Shown in pieces: positions 50,835 to 60,272 of a DNA stretch of 64,000 nucleotides. The notes beneath the pieces are model-generated. The model had not been told where the DNA came from. It saw nothing but the letters and a program-made list of their open reading frames with translations, and searched no databases. The translations under genes and the position numbers were made by a program. Position 1 is the stretch's first letter; each line of letters opens with the position of its first letter. Origin of the DNA: Acidobacteriota bacterium (GTDB lineage: Bacteria; Acidobacteriota; Terriglobia; Terriglobales; Acidobacteriaceae); the NCBI GenBank assembly GCA_013289765.1, contig JABCZI010000006.1, forward strand, positions 62,001-126,000. The letters are read 5' to 3'.

Positions 50835-51389
50835 ATGAGCAGCAGTCCAGCATTGCAGATGGAATTCGGCGCGGTGGGAACCGGCCCGCTGCTTGACTCC
50901 CCGCAGTGGTTTGCCATTCGGACTCGATCCCGTCACGAAAAAATGGTGGCCGAAGAACTGGATCGACAACGGATCGAAAGCTTTCTTCCCTTGGTGAAAA
51001 AAACTCACCAGTGGAGTGATCGAAAAAAGGAAGTGGAGTTGCCGCTGTTCTCCGGTTACAGCTTTGCGCGCCTGGTGCTTTGTTCTTCAGATCGTCTGCG
51101 GGTCTTGCAAACTCACGGGGTCGCAGGTTTCGTGGGGGTGCGGGGGATGGGGATTCCAGTCCCCGAACAACAAATTGAGAGCTTGAAAACTTTACTGGCA
51201 AATGATGTCCCAGTAAAGGAGCACGCTTTTCTTCCGATCGGGCAGCGGGTGCGTATCAGGGGAGGGGCCTTGGACGGTATCGAGGGGGTTATCTCCGCCC
51301 AAGATGGTCGCAATCTGGTCATCTCGGTCGAGCCTATCCACCGTTCGTTGTCGGTCTGCATCGATGGATACCGCTTCGAACCTCTTTAA
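50835..51389 (+). CDS. NusG-like antiterminator, UpxY/LoaP type
   Basis: The NGN domain begins WFAIRTRSRHEKMVAEELDRQRIESFLPL and contains LPLFSGYSFARL. The KOW domain at about 130-180 reads LPIGQRVRIRGGALDGIEGVI. Specialised NusG paralogs of this type let polymerase read through long polysaccharide operons, and they are usually the first gene, as here, ahead of Fis-HTH, ATPase and export genes. It acts on RNA polymerase in the cytoplasm. The ATG at 50835 has a weak ribosome site. Confidence 0.88.
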   Translation: MSSSPALQMEFGAVGTGPLLDSPQWFAIRTRSRHEKMVAEELDRQRIESFLPLVKKTHQWSDRKKEVELPLFSGYSFARLVLCSSDRLRVLQTHGVAGFVGVRGMGIPVPEQQIESLKTLLANDVPVKEHAFLPIGQRVRIRGGALDGIEGVISAQDGRNLVISVEPIHRSLSVCIDGYRFEPL

Positions 51390-51496
51390 ATCCGCGTGAT
51401 TGTATTTTCCAATTCAAAGGGGCGTGTTGCGGCGCGAGGCGCGACCGTGTCCGCCGATTGAACTTCTGTCGAAATTTTCTTCCTGTGGGGCTAAAT

Positions 51497-51775
51497 ATGA
51501 ATAACGCTGAAACGAAGAACGAGAACGATAACGGTGGAACTACCGCGCGGCCCGATGCATGGGAAGCAAGCAGCACCTTTCAAGTGGCGGGACCGGTGGC
51601 GGACCTGTCGCTTCGCAGCTTTCGCAATGAAGCCGAGGTTCGCGCCATCAACTGTGCTCTCCGGCACACTGGCGGGAATCGCAAGCGAGCTGCGAAATTG
51701 TTGAGCATCAGCTACCGCTCGCTGCTCTACAAGATCCGCCAACACGATATTATTCCGGCCGCACAGCAGAGCTAG
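51497..51775 (+). CDS. Stand-alone Fis-type helix-turn-helix protein
   Basis: The 92-residue protein starts at ATG 51497; the upstream in-frame 13 residues are not needed. Its C-terminal half VRAINCALRHTGGNRKRAAKLLSISYRSLLYKIRQHDI is the Fis/HTH_8 domain found at the end of NtrC-type activators, with the NRKRAAKLL recognition turn. The AAA+ sigma-54 part is missing. The N-terminal half is hydrophilic and disordered-looking. It lies between the UpxY-like and ATPase genes, so local transcription control of the EPS locus is likely. Confidence 0.85.
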   Translation: MNNAETKNENDNGGTTARPDAWEASSTFQVAGPVADLSLRSFRNEAEVRAINCALRHTGGNRKRAAKLLSISYRSLLYKIRQHDIIPAAQQS

Positions 51776-51848
51776 CGGCAAGGCCCAAGCCTCTGGCGGA
51801 ATGTTTTTCTCTCCAGGTAGTATCCTGCTTAGTAAAGGACGTGAAGAA

Positions 51849-52850
51849 ATGTTTTTAGGCTTCTATGGATTGCGGGAGCAGCCATTCGGAGTTACTCCCG
51901 ATCCGCGCTTCTTGTATCTAAGCCCAACGCATCGCGAGGCGTTGGCGTCTCTTTATTACGGGATCGAGTCGGGCTGCGGTTTTCTGGCGCTGATTGCGAA
52001 GCCGGGCATGGGAAAGACCACCCTTCTTTTTCACCTGCTGGAGAAGTTCCGTGGCCAGGCGCGCACAGCGTTTCTTTTTCAAACACAATGTAGCTCGCGG
52101 GATTTCATGCGCTTCCTTCTCGCCGAACTTGGCTCCGAAAGCCACGAGCAGGATGCGGTGCTCATGAACGATGAGTTCAATAAGCTGCTTTTGCAGGAAG
52201 CGCGGGCGGGGAGGCGTTTCATTATTGTGGTGGATGAGGCGCAAAATCTGCATCCGTCGGTGCTGGAGACGATCCGATTGCTTTCGGATTTTGAAACTCC
52301 CAGGGCGAAGTTGTTGCAGATTATTTTGGCGGGACAACCAGAACTTGCAGATAAACTTGCCAGTCGCAAACTTTCGCAGCTCCGGCAGCGGATCTCCCTG
52401 CTGAGCGGCTTGTCGCCGTTGTCCTTGACGGAGAGCAATAACTACGTAGAGCACCGGTTGCGCGTTGCCGGTTATGCGGGCGCTCGACTATTTGAGGCGG
52501 CGGCGATCCGCGCCATCGGGCAATTTGCGGAAGGAATTCCGCGTAATATCAACAACCTGTGTTTTAACGCGCTTTCCCTGGGTTGCGCTCTTCGGGAGCG
52601 AGTGGTGAGTGTCCCGGTCGTAGAAGAAGTAATTGCGGATCTTGACATCAACAAACATGTCACGGATGTGACGCCTCGCACAGCTTTGAGTCAAGAAGTT
52701 GTACGGGTGGACGCCAAGGCAATCTCCTCTCCGGCGGGTTTTGTTGCCGCGGAAGGCGAAGCTGCAGAGTCCCTCACCTCGTCCGAGGCAAGGGCTTACA
52801 TGCAGCAAGTGACGGTGCAGTTAAGAAATTGGAATCGGAAACCGGACTAG
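51849..52850 (+). CDS. ExeA/PEP-CTERM-system-like AAA ATPase
   Basis: ATG 51849 gives the family start FLGFYGLREQPFGVTPDPRFLYLSPTHREALASL, the usual N-terminus of the ExeA and exosortase-system (TIGR03015-type) ATPases. Walker A is AKPGMGKTT, Walker B IIVVDEAQN, then sensor LILAGQPEL. The 333 residues lack the peptidoglycan-binding and TM parts of ExeA, as in the PEP-CTERM-linked subset. It may help assemble the EPS or sorting apparatus at the inner membrane. The gene sits 74 bp after the Fis HTH gene. Confidence 0.88.
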   Translation: MFLGFYGLREQPFGVTPDPRFLYLSPTHREALASLYYGIESGCGFLALIAKPGMGKTTLLFHLLEKFRGQARTAFLFQTQCSSRDFMRFLLAELGSESHEQDAVLMNDEFNKLLLQEARAGRRFIIVVDEAQNLHPSVLETIRLLSDFETPRAKLLQIILAGQPELADKLASRKLSQLRQRISLLSGLSPLSLTESNNYVEHRLRVAGYAGARLFEAAAIRAIGQFAEGIPRNINNLCFNALSLGCALRERVVSVPVVEEVIADLDINKHVTDVTPRTALSQEVVRVDAKAISSPAGFVAAEGEAAESLTSSEARAYMQQVTVQLRNWNRKPD

Positions 52851-52855
52851 ACGAA

Positions 52856-53680
52856 CTAAGAGAAGGCCAATTCCTTCGCTCTTTGTGTTGCCCTCACGAC
52901 GGCCTTTATGAGGGTCACGCGCAACTTGCCTTCCTCCAGTTCCAAGATGCCGTCAATGGTGCAGCCTGCGGGAGTAGTAACGGCATCCTTAAGCAGGGCG
53001 GGGTGATCTCCAGTCTCGAGCACGACTCGGGCGGCGCCAAGCGTGGTTTGCGCGGCCAGCAGAGTAGCGACATCGCGGGGAAGACCTACTTTTACTCCAG
53101 CTTCAGCCAATGATTCCAGAATGATGTAAATGTAAGCCGGACCGCTGGCGGAAAGACCAGTGACCGCGTCCATGTGCTTCTCGTCGACTACGACGGTGCG
53201 GCCGACTACGTCGAACATTCTGCAGGTCATGGCAACGTGGGCAGCGTCAGCGTACTGGCCTTTGCATACTGCGGTCATTCCGCTGCCTACGAAACAGGGT
53301 GTGTTGGGCATGGCGCGAATCACCGGCACGTTTGGCGGTAAATTCTTTTCGATCAAGGACGTGGGCACTGAAGCTGCCACCGAGATGATCAACTGCCGCG
53401 GAGTGATCTCGCCGCGGATTTCAGTCATGACCTCCTGTACCACTTGCGGCTTCACACCCACCAGAATGATGTCCGCTCCCTTAACAGCTGCGACGTTGTC
53501 GGTGCCAACGCGAACATTCAGTTTTGCGCTGAGCGCTTTGGCTCGTTCTGGATGCTGCACCGTCGCGCAGGTTAGGTCGGGCGAGAGCAACCCGTTTTTG
53601 AGCAGGGCTTGAAGCAGGATGCCCCCCATTTTCCCGGCTCCCAGTACGGCCACACGTTTTTCGAGAAGATCATGCCCCAT
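52856..53680 (-). CDS. proC: Pyrroline-5-carboxylate reductase
   Basis: NADPH-binding start VAVLGAGKMGGILLQALL, then GVKPQVVQEVM, IISVAASVPTSLI, AMPNTPCFVGSGMTAV, the ProC signature LSASGPAYIYIILESLAEAGVKVGLP, and AGCTIDGILELEE. The 274 residues match the family. Last step of proline synthesis in the cytoplasm. GAGG is seven bases before the ATG. The gene interrupts the EPS locus on the opposite strand and is probably a housekeeping neighbour. Confidence 0.95.
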   Translation of the reverse strand: MGHDLLEKRVAVLGAGKMGGILLQALLKNGLLSPDLTCATVQHPERAKALSAKLNVRVGTDNVAAVKGADIILVGVKPQVVQEVMTEIRGEITPRQLIISVAASVPTSLIEKNLPPNVPVIRAMPNTPCFVGSGMTAVCKGQYADAAHVAMTCRMFDVVGRTVVVDEKHMDAVTGLSASGPAYIYIILESLAEAGVKVGLPRDVATLLAAQTTLGAARVVLETGDHPALLKDAVTTPAGCTIDGILELEEGKLRVTLIKAVVRATQRAKELAFS

Positions 53681-53744
53681 CGCTTTACCTCGGATTCATC
53701 AGAACGATTCGTTTCGCAATCATGTTACAAGACCGAGAGGGTTC

Positions 53745-54707
53745 TTAGGGTTTGCGTTTCATCCAATTCCAAGCTGTGGACACAGTTTCCCGCAGCGTTC
53801 GCTGAGCTTTCCAGTGCAGGAGAGTTTCGGCTCGGCTAGGGTCCGCGATTAACGCTGGCGGATCGCCGGGGCGCCGCGGGCCGAGACGCCGAGGAACTGC
53901 ATTGCTGGTTACTTCCTCCACCGCGGAAATGACTTCCTGTACGGAGTGACCCTGCCCGGTGCCCAGGTTCGCTGCGAAAGAATCGTTGCCAGCCTGGAGG
54001 TGCTCAAGAGCTTTTACGTGTGCCGCAGCGAGATCGTTCACGTGAACATAGTCGCGAACGCAGGTTCCGTCGGGGGTGGGATAGTCGGATCCGAATATTT
54101 GTATTTCAGGACCCGTGCCCGCCGCCGCCTGCAGTGCAAGAGGGATGAGGTGCGTTTCGGGATTATGCAGTTCGCCGATTTCTCCGCTGTCATCCGCTCC
54201 GGCAGCATTGAAGTATCGCAAACTCGCGTAACGAAGGCCATAAGCGCGGTCATAAGCCTCCAACGCTTGTTCGAAGAACAACTTGGATACGCCATAAGGA
54301 TTCACCGGCTGCCGGTCGGTTTTTTCGGTGATGGGAATCTTGGAAGGTTCTCCGTAAACAGCGCAGGTGGAGGAGAAAATGATTTTCTTAACTCCAGCCT
54401 CAACCGCAGCGTTCAACAGTGACAACCCTCCCTCCACATTGTTTCGGAAATATTTTCGCGGGTTGACAACGGATTCGCCGACGTAGGCGTGAGCCGCGAA
54501 ATGCATGACGGCGTCCACGCCCTGCAAGGCCAGCGCCAGCTTTGAATGATCGAGAACATCGCCTCGTATCAGTTCAAAGCCATTGGCCAAGATCTCGTAG
54601 CCGCTGGAAAGATTGTCATAGATAATCGCCGAATGGCCCGCGCGTTTCAAAGCGCGAGCGGCGTGACTGCCAATATACCCCGCACCTCCGACTACCAGGA
54701 CGACCAC
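53745..54707 (-). CDS. galE: UDP-glucose 4-epimerase
   Basis: GTG 54707, with AAGGA six bases upstream, gives VVLVVGGAGYIGSHAARALKR (NAD site). Next come VMHFAAHAYVGESV, IIFSSTCAVYG with catalytic Ser, NPYGVSKLFFEQAL (YxxxK), LRYFNAAGAD, GTCVRDYVHVNDLA and LGTGQGHSVQEV, the full GalE series. The in-frame extension to 54968 is rejected. It makes UDP-galactose for surface glycans and fits the flanking EPS locus, although it is transcribed the other way. 320 residues. Confidence 0.95.
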   Translation of the reverse strand: MVVLVVGGAGYIGSHAARALKRAGHSAIIYDNLSSGYEILANGFELIRGDVLDHSKLALALQGVDAVMHFAAHAYVGESVVNPRKYFRNNVEGGLSLLNAAVEAGVKKIIFSSTCAVYGEPSKIPITEKTDRQPVNPYGVSKLFFEQALEAYDRAYGLRYASLRYFNAAGADDSGEIGELHNPETHLIPLALQAAAGTGPEIQIFGSDYPTPDGTCVRDYVHVNDLAAAHVKALEHLQAGNDSFAANLGTGQGHSVQEVISAVEEVTSNAVPRRLGPRRPGDPPALIADPSRAETLLHWKAQRTLRETVSTAWNWMKRKP

Positions 54708-55371
54708 GGTGCTTCCTTTCTGTCGGTGGGGTTCGCGGGAAGTTGGCGGTATCTGCGATTCGCAATAGCGATCCGGAACCTGAAACCTGTAGGGCTGGTA
54801 AACGCGCGTAAGGCAATGGCGTGCGGCGCTTCGGTCAAAGTCATGATTTGCAGGATGCGTCCTGTCGGCGGTAGGAAAAACGCCAGGGACCGCAATTATA
54901 CCTGAGACCCGTGGCGGGGCGAGGCGAGGCAACAGCCGCAGAGCATTTTCGGGCTGACTGTGACCCATGCCAAACCTTGTCCCGCGGAGGGTCCTGGGGA
55001 AGTTGGGCTGGTAGAGGCTTTAGTCTCTAAGAAGTTGGGCTACTTGTAGGAATTTGCAGAGCTGCTTACTATCGGTTAATTCAGTTTTACGTTGTGGGTT
55101 GCGTGCTACGCTCGTGAACGAATCCCCCGCACTAATGACCCCGCACTTAATGACTTTCTGAGTTTCAAGTCCTGCGCAATATGCACAGCGACCACGAACA
55201 GGCAGCCGTGAAGCTTCAAAAATTCAGTAGCTGTTAATTCTTCCGAAGTCGGCGTCAGTTAACACAGGCGCTAACACAGGCGTAATGATCAGTACTTATA
55301 TTTAATGGCTAGGGCAACAGGCACGAAATGGTCAGTTCTTGAGAGATCGAGTTGAGCCGGGAGTGTTTATT
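54708..55371. other. Divergent promoter region of galE and the Wza operon
   Basis: No gene is supported in 664 bp. Short direct repeats occur: AAGTTGGGCT near 54999 and 55032, and TAACACAGGCG twice near 55260-55282. A GGGAG ribosome site for the Wza-like gene lies near 55357. Confidence 0.35.
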
Positions 55372-56088
55372 ATGACCAAATTGAAATGGATTGTTACGGT
55401 AATGTCGGTGGTGGTTTTGTCGGCATGTCTCAGCGCGGGGCAAGAAGTCCGCGGAATCGAGCCACAAGCCGCGCCAGCGGTGATTGCCAAGGCAGGCGAG
55501 ACAACCGGTCCGCGCCTGCAGGCGCGAGATCAGCGTTACCGGATTTGGGCGGGAGACTCCTTTGACATCAGTTTCGATTTGAGTCCGGAATTCAACCAGA
55601 CTGCAATCACGGTACAGCCGGACGGATTCGTCACGCTGCGCGGAGTCGGCGATCTCAAAGTCTCGGGGCAGACGGTGCCGGAACTTACCAATACGTTGCG
55701 CCACGCCTACGAAAAAATTCTGCATGACCCGCTTATCTCCGTCGTTTTGAAAGACTTTGAGAAGCCTTACTTTATTGCGAATGGCGAAATTGGACATCCT
55801 GGCAAGTACGATTTGCGAGGTCAGGTTACGTTGACTGAGGCAATTGCGGTGGCGGGAGGGTTTACAGACAAAGCCAAGCATTCGCAGGTCCTGCTGTTCC
55901 GTCGCGTCGACGATCAGTGGATGGAAGCCAAGCTGCTGAACGTGAAAAAGATGCAGAAATCGGGGAATCTCTCGGAAGATCCGTTCCTTCACCCCGGAGA
56001 TATGCTCTTCGTCCCCAAGAACACATTTTCGAAAATTGAACACTTTATTCCGACTGCCAACGTAGGGTCCTATGTCCCCATCCCCTAA
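55372..56088 (+). CDS. Polysaccharide export protein (Wza/PEP-CTERM-export-like)
   Basis: ATG 55372 has GGGAG about nine bases upstream. A lipoprotein-type signal ends LSAC. The poly-export domain follows: YRIWAGDSFDISFDLSPEF, TVQPDGFVTLRGVGDLKVSGQTVPEL, then an SLBB domain KPYFIANGEIGHPGKYDL with LTEAIAVAGGF and the end block LHPGDMLFVPKN. It would form the outer membrane conduit of an EPS exporter. 238 residues is short, like the exosortase-cluster members, and the C-terminal barrel helix of Wza is missing. Confidence 0.9.
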   Translation: MTKLKWIVTVMSVVVLSACLSAGQEVRGIEPQAAPAVIAKAGETTGPRLQARDQRYRIWAGDSFDISFDLSPEFNQTAITVQPDGFVTLRGVGDLKVSGQTVPELTNTLRHAYEKILHDPLISVVLKDFEKPYFIANGEIGHPGKYDLRGQVTLTEAIAVAGGFTDKAKHSQVLLFRRVDDQWMEAKLLNVKKMQKSGNLSEDPFLHPGDMLFVPKNTFSKIEHFIPTANVGSYVPIP

Positions 56089-56115
56089 GTTAGAAGCGAT
56101 TTTCGCGGAGGCGAT

Positions 56116-57765
56116 ATGAGCGACGAATCTACACGAAACGGAAACATGGCGTTTGCGATCAGCGCCAAAGACATTGTCGGAATTGGCTTTCGCCACAAAC
56201 GGATGATCGTCGTGTGTTTCTCCGCGATTCTTCTGGGTGCGGTGCTGGTGGCTGTCCTTACACCAGCTACCTACAAAGCACATACGAAACTACTGGTGAA
56301 ACGCGAGCGCGTCGACTCTGTGATCACCGCGGGACAAGCCGCGCCCGCGTCGGTGGTGCAGAACGAAGTGAGTGAGGAAGAACTGAATTCCGAAGTCGAA
56401 CTGCTGGAAAGCGACGATGTTCTCCGCCAAGTGGTGGTCACATGCGGACTGCAGAACCGGCGTTCGTTCCGGCTATTGAGAAAGTCGAGCCCGGAAGAAA
56501 ATATCGCCAAGGCCGCCGCCCGTCTCCGCGCAGATTTGCAGGTGGATGCGCTGGCAAAAACCAATCTCATCAGCATCAGCTATACCACCGACGACCCGCA
56601 GAAGGGCGCCAACGTTCTGCGAACGCTCAATGACGTTTATATCCAGCGCAACGCCGAACTCCACCGCCCTCACGGGGAATATAAATTCTTCGAACAGGAA
56701 GCGGAGCGTTACAAGTCACAACTTACTGAATCCGAACAGCAACTGAAACAATTCGCTTCCGAACGCGGCGGAGTGGCACCGCAGATCGAACGCGATAACA
56801 CACTGCAGAGGCTTGCGGAATTCACCGCCACCCTGCAGCAGACGCGCTCTGAAATGGCCGCCAGCGAAGAAAAAATTCACACCCTGGAAAAACAGGCGGA
56901 GAAATTGCCCGCCCGAATCACCACCTCGTTGCGTGAGAGCGACGATGCCCAACTGCAGCAGACCCTCAAGAGCACGCTGATGAATTTGGAGCTGAAGCGC
57001 ACCGAGCTGCTGACGAAGTATCAGCCAACCTATCCGCTGGTCCAGGAAATCGACAAGGAAATAACGGATACGCGTGCGGCAATCACGTCGGAGGCGACCA
57101 AACCGCTGCGGGAGCAGACTACCGACCAGAATCCGGCTTACCAGTACGTCAGCACGGAGCTGTTAAAGGCCAAGGCGGAATACAGCGCGCAGCAGGCCCG
57201 GGCAGCCGCAACCCAAACCGCAGTAGCTATGTACCGCGCCGAAGCGGAACAGCTTGAGCAGAAAGGCCTGGTCCATCAGGATTTGTTGCGGGTGCAGAAG
57301 GCGGATGAAGAAAACTATCTCCTTTATCAAAGAAAGCGGGAAGAAGCCCGCTTGTCTGACGCGATGGATCAGAGGCGAATTCTGAACGTGGCCGTGCTTG
57401 AGCAACCTTTCGTTCCAGTTTTTCCGTCAGGGTCGCCTTGGTCGGTAGTCGGGTTTGGACTGGTTCTGGCCGTGATTGCCAGTGCCGGAGTGGCCATGAC
57501 CGCCGACTATTTGGATCCGTCTTTCCGTACACCATCGGAGGTGGTGCAGGAACTTAATATTCCTTTGCTGGCGGCAGTACCGTATCGCGTGAGTGCGAAC
57601 GGGAAAAACGGCAATGGCAATGGACACAAGCACAACGGCAATGGGAACGGCAACGGCAACGGCAACGGCAATAGCGTCAACCACCAGGGCAATGGCACTC
57701 ACGGCGTGGTCGGCGACAGGCCGCTCGCCATCGTCCACAGTGACATCGACGAACCGAGAATGTAA
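56116..57765 (+). CDS. GumC/Wzz-type chain-length determinant
   Basis: Two membrane helices flank the periplasmic coiled coil: residues about 33-55 (MIVVCFSAILLGAVLVAVL) and about 435-455 (WSVVGFGLVLAVIASAGVAM). The Wzz signature lies at the N-terminal end (KAHTKLLVKRERVDSV). Long helices (about 200-340) follow. The C-terminal tail is an Asn/Gly repeat (NGNGNG...), low complexity. It is a GumC/EpsF-like length regulator acting with the Wza-like and kinase-like genes. The 28-bp gap shows co-transcription. Confidence 0.9.
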   Translation: MSDESTRNGNMAFAISAKDIVGIGFRHKRMIVVCFSAILLGAVLVAVLTPATYKAHTKLLVKRERVDSVITAGQAAPASVVQNEVSEEELNSEVELLESDDVLRQVVVTCGLQNRRSFRLLRKSSPEENIAKAAARLRADLQVDALAKTNLISISYTTDDPQKGANVLRTLNDVYIQRNAELHRPHGEYKFFEQEAERYKSQLTESEQQLKQFASERGGVAPQIERDNTLQRLAEFTATLQQTRSEMAASEEKIHTLEKQAEKLPARITTSLRESDDAQLQQTLKSTLMNLELKRTELLTKYQPTYPLVQEIDKEITDTRAAITSEATKPLREQTTDQNPAYQYVSTELLKAKAEYSAQQARAAATQTAVAMYRAEAEQLEQKGLVHQDLLRVQKADEENYLLYQRKREEARLSDAMDQRRILNVAVLEQPFVPVFPSGSPWSVVGFGLVLAVIASAGVAMTADYLDPSFRTPSEVVQELNIPLLAAVPYRVSANGKNGNGNGHKHNGNGNGNGNGNGNSVNHQGNGTHGVVGDRPLAIVHSDIDEPRM

Positions 57766-57793
57766 TAGGGCCAAACCAAAGGGGAAATCAGGG

Positions 57794-58561
57794 ATGAGCA
57801 AGAACTTCGAACTACTGGAGCAGATCGGCAAGCACCAAGAGATTTTCAACTCGCCGGGGCCGAGCCAAGCTGCGTTCGCGGAGCCGATTCCGGCGCCCGC
57901 GCCAAGGCCCTCAGCCTCGCTTGCGCCCTCTGTGGATAAGCCGGGAATCGAGGAAGTGATTGCACTGGTTCAGCGTGTTTTCCTTGTCTCGGGCGACGGA
58001 GCCGCTCGCAGAGTTGTTTTTGCTGGCAGCGAGCCGGACAGTGGTTGTAGCTGGATGTGCGCCCGTGCCGCCGAGGCATTGGCTAGCCGGGTATCTGGAA
58101 CCGTTTGTATGGTGGACGCTAACCTCCGCACTCCAACTCTCCACGTACAGACTGGCATAGCGAATCATCATGGACTTTCCGATGCGCTATTGGATCCCAG
58201 TCCGGTGGGTGGCTTCATAACCCAATTATCTTCCAATCTTGCAATTGTCAGTTGCGGTTCCGCCCCGAAAAAGGCGCAGGGATTTTTGACATCGAATCGC
58301 ATGCTCGCACGCTTGAGCGAATTGCATTCCATGTTCAACTACGTGCTGGTCGATGCTCCTGCTATGAATGGTTCCAGAGAAGCCGTTATTCTTGGCGGGG
58401 CGTCCGATGGTGTGGTTCTGATACTGAAAGCCAACTCATCGCGCCGGGAGACGGCTCGCGGCGCCGTACGTGAGTTTCAGACGGCGAAGGTTCGTGTCCT
58501 TGGAGCGGTACTGAACCAACGTAAGTTTCCGATTCCCGAATCTATTTACAACAAGCTGTAG
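57794..58561 (+). CDS. BY-kinase-like protein with a lost P-loop lysine
   Basis: ATG 57794 with an AGGGG-like site. The fold is that of CpsD/Wzc C-terminal tyrosine kinases: VVFAGSEPDSGCSWMCARAAEAL at the Walker A place, MVDANLRTPTLH (Walker A'), and YVLVDAPAM (Walker B). The normal GEGKS/T Walker A is SEPDSGCSW here, so the Lys and the Thr/Ser contacts are lost. The Tyr-rich tail is also missing. Activity as a kinase is doubtful; a docking or regulatory role with the chain-length protein is more likely. It is 28 bp downstream of the Wzz-type gene. Confidence 0.8.
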   Translation: MSKNFELLEQIGKHQEIFNSPGPSQAAFAEPIPAPAPRPSASLAPSVDKPGIEEVIALVQRVFLVSGDGAARRVVFAGSEPDSGCSWMCARAAEALASRVSGTVCMVDANLRTPTLHVQTGIANHHGLSDALLDPSPVGGFITQLSSNLAIVSCGSAPKKAQGFLTSNRMLARLSELHSMFNYVLVDAPAMNGSREAVILGGASDGVVLILKANSSRRETARGAVREFQTAKVRVLGAVLNQRKFPIPESIYNKL

Positions 58562-58624
58562 CAGAATTGTTTTTTTATTCAGAACGGCAATACATTTCTC
58601 CCCCCTGTCGGTAATCACACAAAC

Positions 58625-60223
58625 ATGGCTTATATTCTTCAACAACTGTTGAGCACCAGCGCCTCCCGGTATCCGGAAAAGATCGCCGTTTCTGCCCGCG
58701 GACGAAGCTTAAGCTACCGCGAATTGGAAGAGCGCTCCAACCAATTGGCCCACCTTCTGCGAGAACGTGGGGTGGCGAAAGGGGACCGCGTCGGGCTGTT
58801 CTTTCCCAAGTGTGTCGAGTCACTGGTGTGCATGTTAGGCGCGCTGAAGGCAGGAGCGGCTTATGTGCCACTCGATCCGCAGGCTCCGGCAGACCGCATT
58901 GCTTATATCCTGGGAGATTGTGGCGTTCGCGTCCTTTTGACCAATGCGGAAAAGCGCAAGGCTCTGGATGCCAGGACTCTGCACTCCCTTGACACCTGCA
59001 TTTTGATCGATCGGTCTTCCGGCGAAGTAAACGGCTCCGGCGCGCTTCCGTGGTCGATGCTCGAGGAACACCCGGCTGAGCACGCTCCGAAGGTTACCCT
59101 TACCACGACGGACCTGGCCTACATTTTGTACACGTCCGGTTCCACGGGTCGGCCCAAGGGTGTAATGATTTCGCATCAGAATGCCCTCACCTTCGTGGAG
59201 TGGTGTAGTGCGAAGTTCCAGATGCGCCCCGAAGATCAACTTTCCAACCACGCCCCTCTCCATTTCGATCTATCAGTATTCGATGTTTACAACTCGCTTG
59301 AGGCGGGCGCCACGGTTCACCTGATCACCGAGGACATTGCTCTGTTCCCGACTACGCTCGCGAATTTCATTGAGACTCGCGGGATTACAGTCTGGTATTC
59401 CGTGCCATCAGCGCTGACCTTACTCTTGCTACACGGGAATCTGAGACCGGAAAAAGTACGGCAACTTCGAATCGTTCTTTTCGCTGGCGAAGTTTTTCCC
59501 ATGAAGTACCTGCGAGACCTGGCGGAGTTGTTGCCAGAGGTCGATTTGTACAACCTGTATGGTCCGACCGAAACCAATGTCTGCACCTATTACCAGGTAG
59601 ATCGCAGGTTGCTGCCCAGTCAGGAAAAACTACCCATTGGCGTGGCGTGCGAGAACACGGAAGTCTTCGCGGTAAATGACCAGGGCGAGATCGTAACTCA
59701 GGTTGGCGAGAGTGGCGAACTGTACGTGCGCGGGCCAGGGGTCACTTATGGCTATTGGGGGGATGTGGAGAAAACCAGGAAGATGGTTATCCCCAACCAT
59801 TTTCAGGCGCACTTTGAAGAGAAAATGTATCGCACCGGAGATTTGGTGCAGCTCGGCGAAGACGGCAACTATTTATTTCTCGGCCGGCGCGACAGCATGA
59901 TCAAGAGCCGTGGGTACCGCATTGAATTGGGCGAGATCGAGAACGCTCTGCTCAGTCATCCGGAAGTGCGGGAGGCGGCAGCGTTGGCAATTCCCGACGA
60001 TATCGTCAGCAACCGCCTCAAAGCAGTGGTGGCGTTACAGGCGGGAAGCTCTCTGCAGGCCGTCGAATTGCAGCAGCACTGTTCTACCCGTATTCCGAAG
60101 TACATGATCCCGGATTTGATCGAATTCTGCGTCAGCTTGCCCAAGACTTCCACCGGCAAGATTGACCGGGTGGGGCTGGTTCAGAGCAGTTCCAATGCAG
60201 GTGTAGTAACGGCACAGATTTGA
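58625..60223 (+). CDS. Stand-alone AMP-forming ligase / adenylation domain (exosortase-EPS-type)
   Basis: All adenylation core motifs are visible: LAYILYTSGSTGRPKGVM (A3), NLYGPTETNVCTYY (A5), YRTGDLVQLGEDG (A7), SRGYRIELGEIE (A8) and TSTGKIDRVGL (A10, catalytic Lys). It ends at residue 532 without carrier domain. Ligases like this occur in exosortase-associated EPS clusters. It would activate an amino or carboxylic acid as acyl-AMP and pass it to a carrier, possibly the one fused in the second ligase gene. The substrate cannot be read by eye. Confidence 0.9.
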   Translation: MAYILQQLLSTSASRYPEKIAVSARGRSLSYRELEERSNQLAHLLRERGVAKGDRVGLFFPKCVESLVCMLGALKAGAAYVPLDPQAPADRIAYILGDCGVRVLLTNAEKRKALDARTLHSLDTCILIDRSSGEVNGSGALPWSMLEEHPAEHAPKVTLTTTDLAYILYTSGSTGRPKGVMISHQNALTFVEWCSAKFQMRPEDQLSNHAPLHFDLSVFDVYNSLEAGATVHLITEDIALFPTTLANFIETRGITVWYSVPSALTLLLLHGNLRPEKVRQLRIVLFAGEVFPMKYLRDLAELLPEVDLYNLYGPTETNVCTYYQVDRRLLPSQEKLPIGVACENTEVFAVNDQGEIVTQVGESGELYVRGPGVTYGYWGDVEKTRKMVIPNHFQAHFEEKMYRTGDLVQLGEDGNYLFLGRRDSMIKSRGYRIELGEIENALLSHPEVREAAALAIPDDIVSNRLKAVVALQAGSSLQAVELQQHCSTRIPKYMIPDLIEFCVSLPKTSTGKIDRVGLVQSSSNAGVVTAQI

Positions 60224-60272
60224 TCTGATAATTGGCGTTTTTTTTGCAGGCTTCAGACGGAGACTAATCTCG

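Noticed and set aside
55309-56283. 324-codon minus-strand open frame over the Wza-like gene
   Set aside because: Antisense to a clear export-family gene; no domain and no ribosome site.
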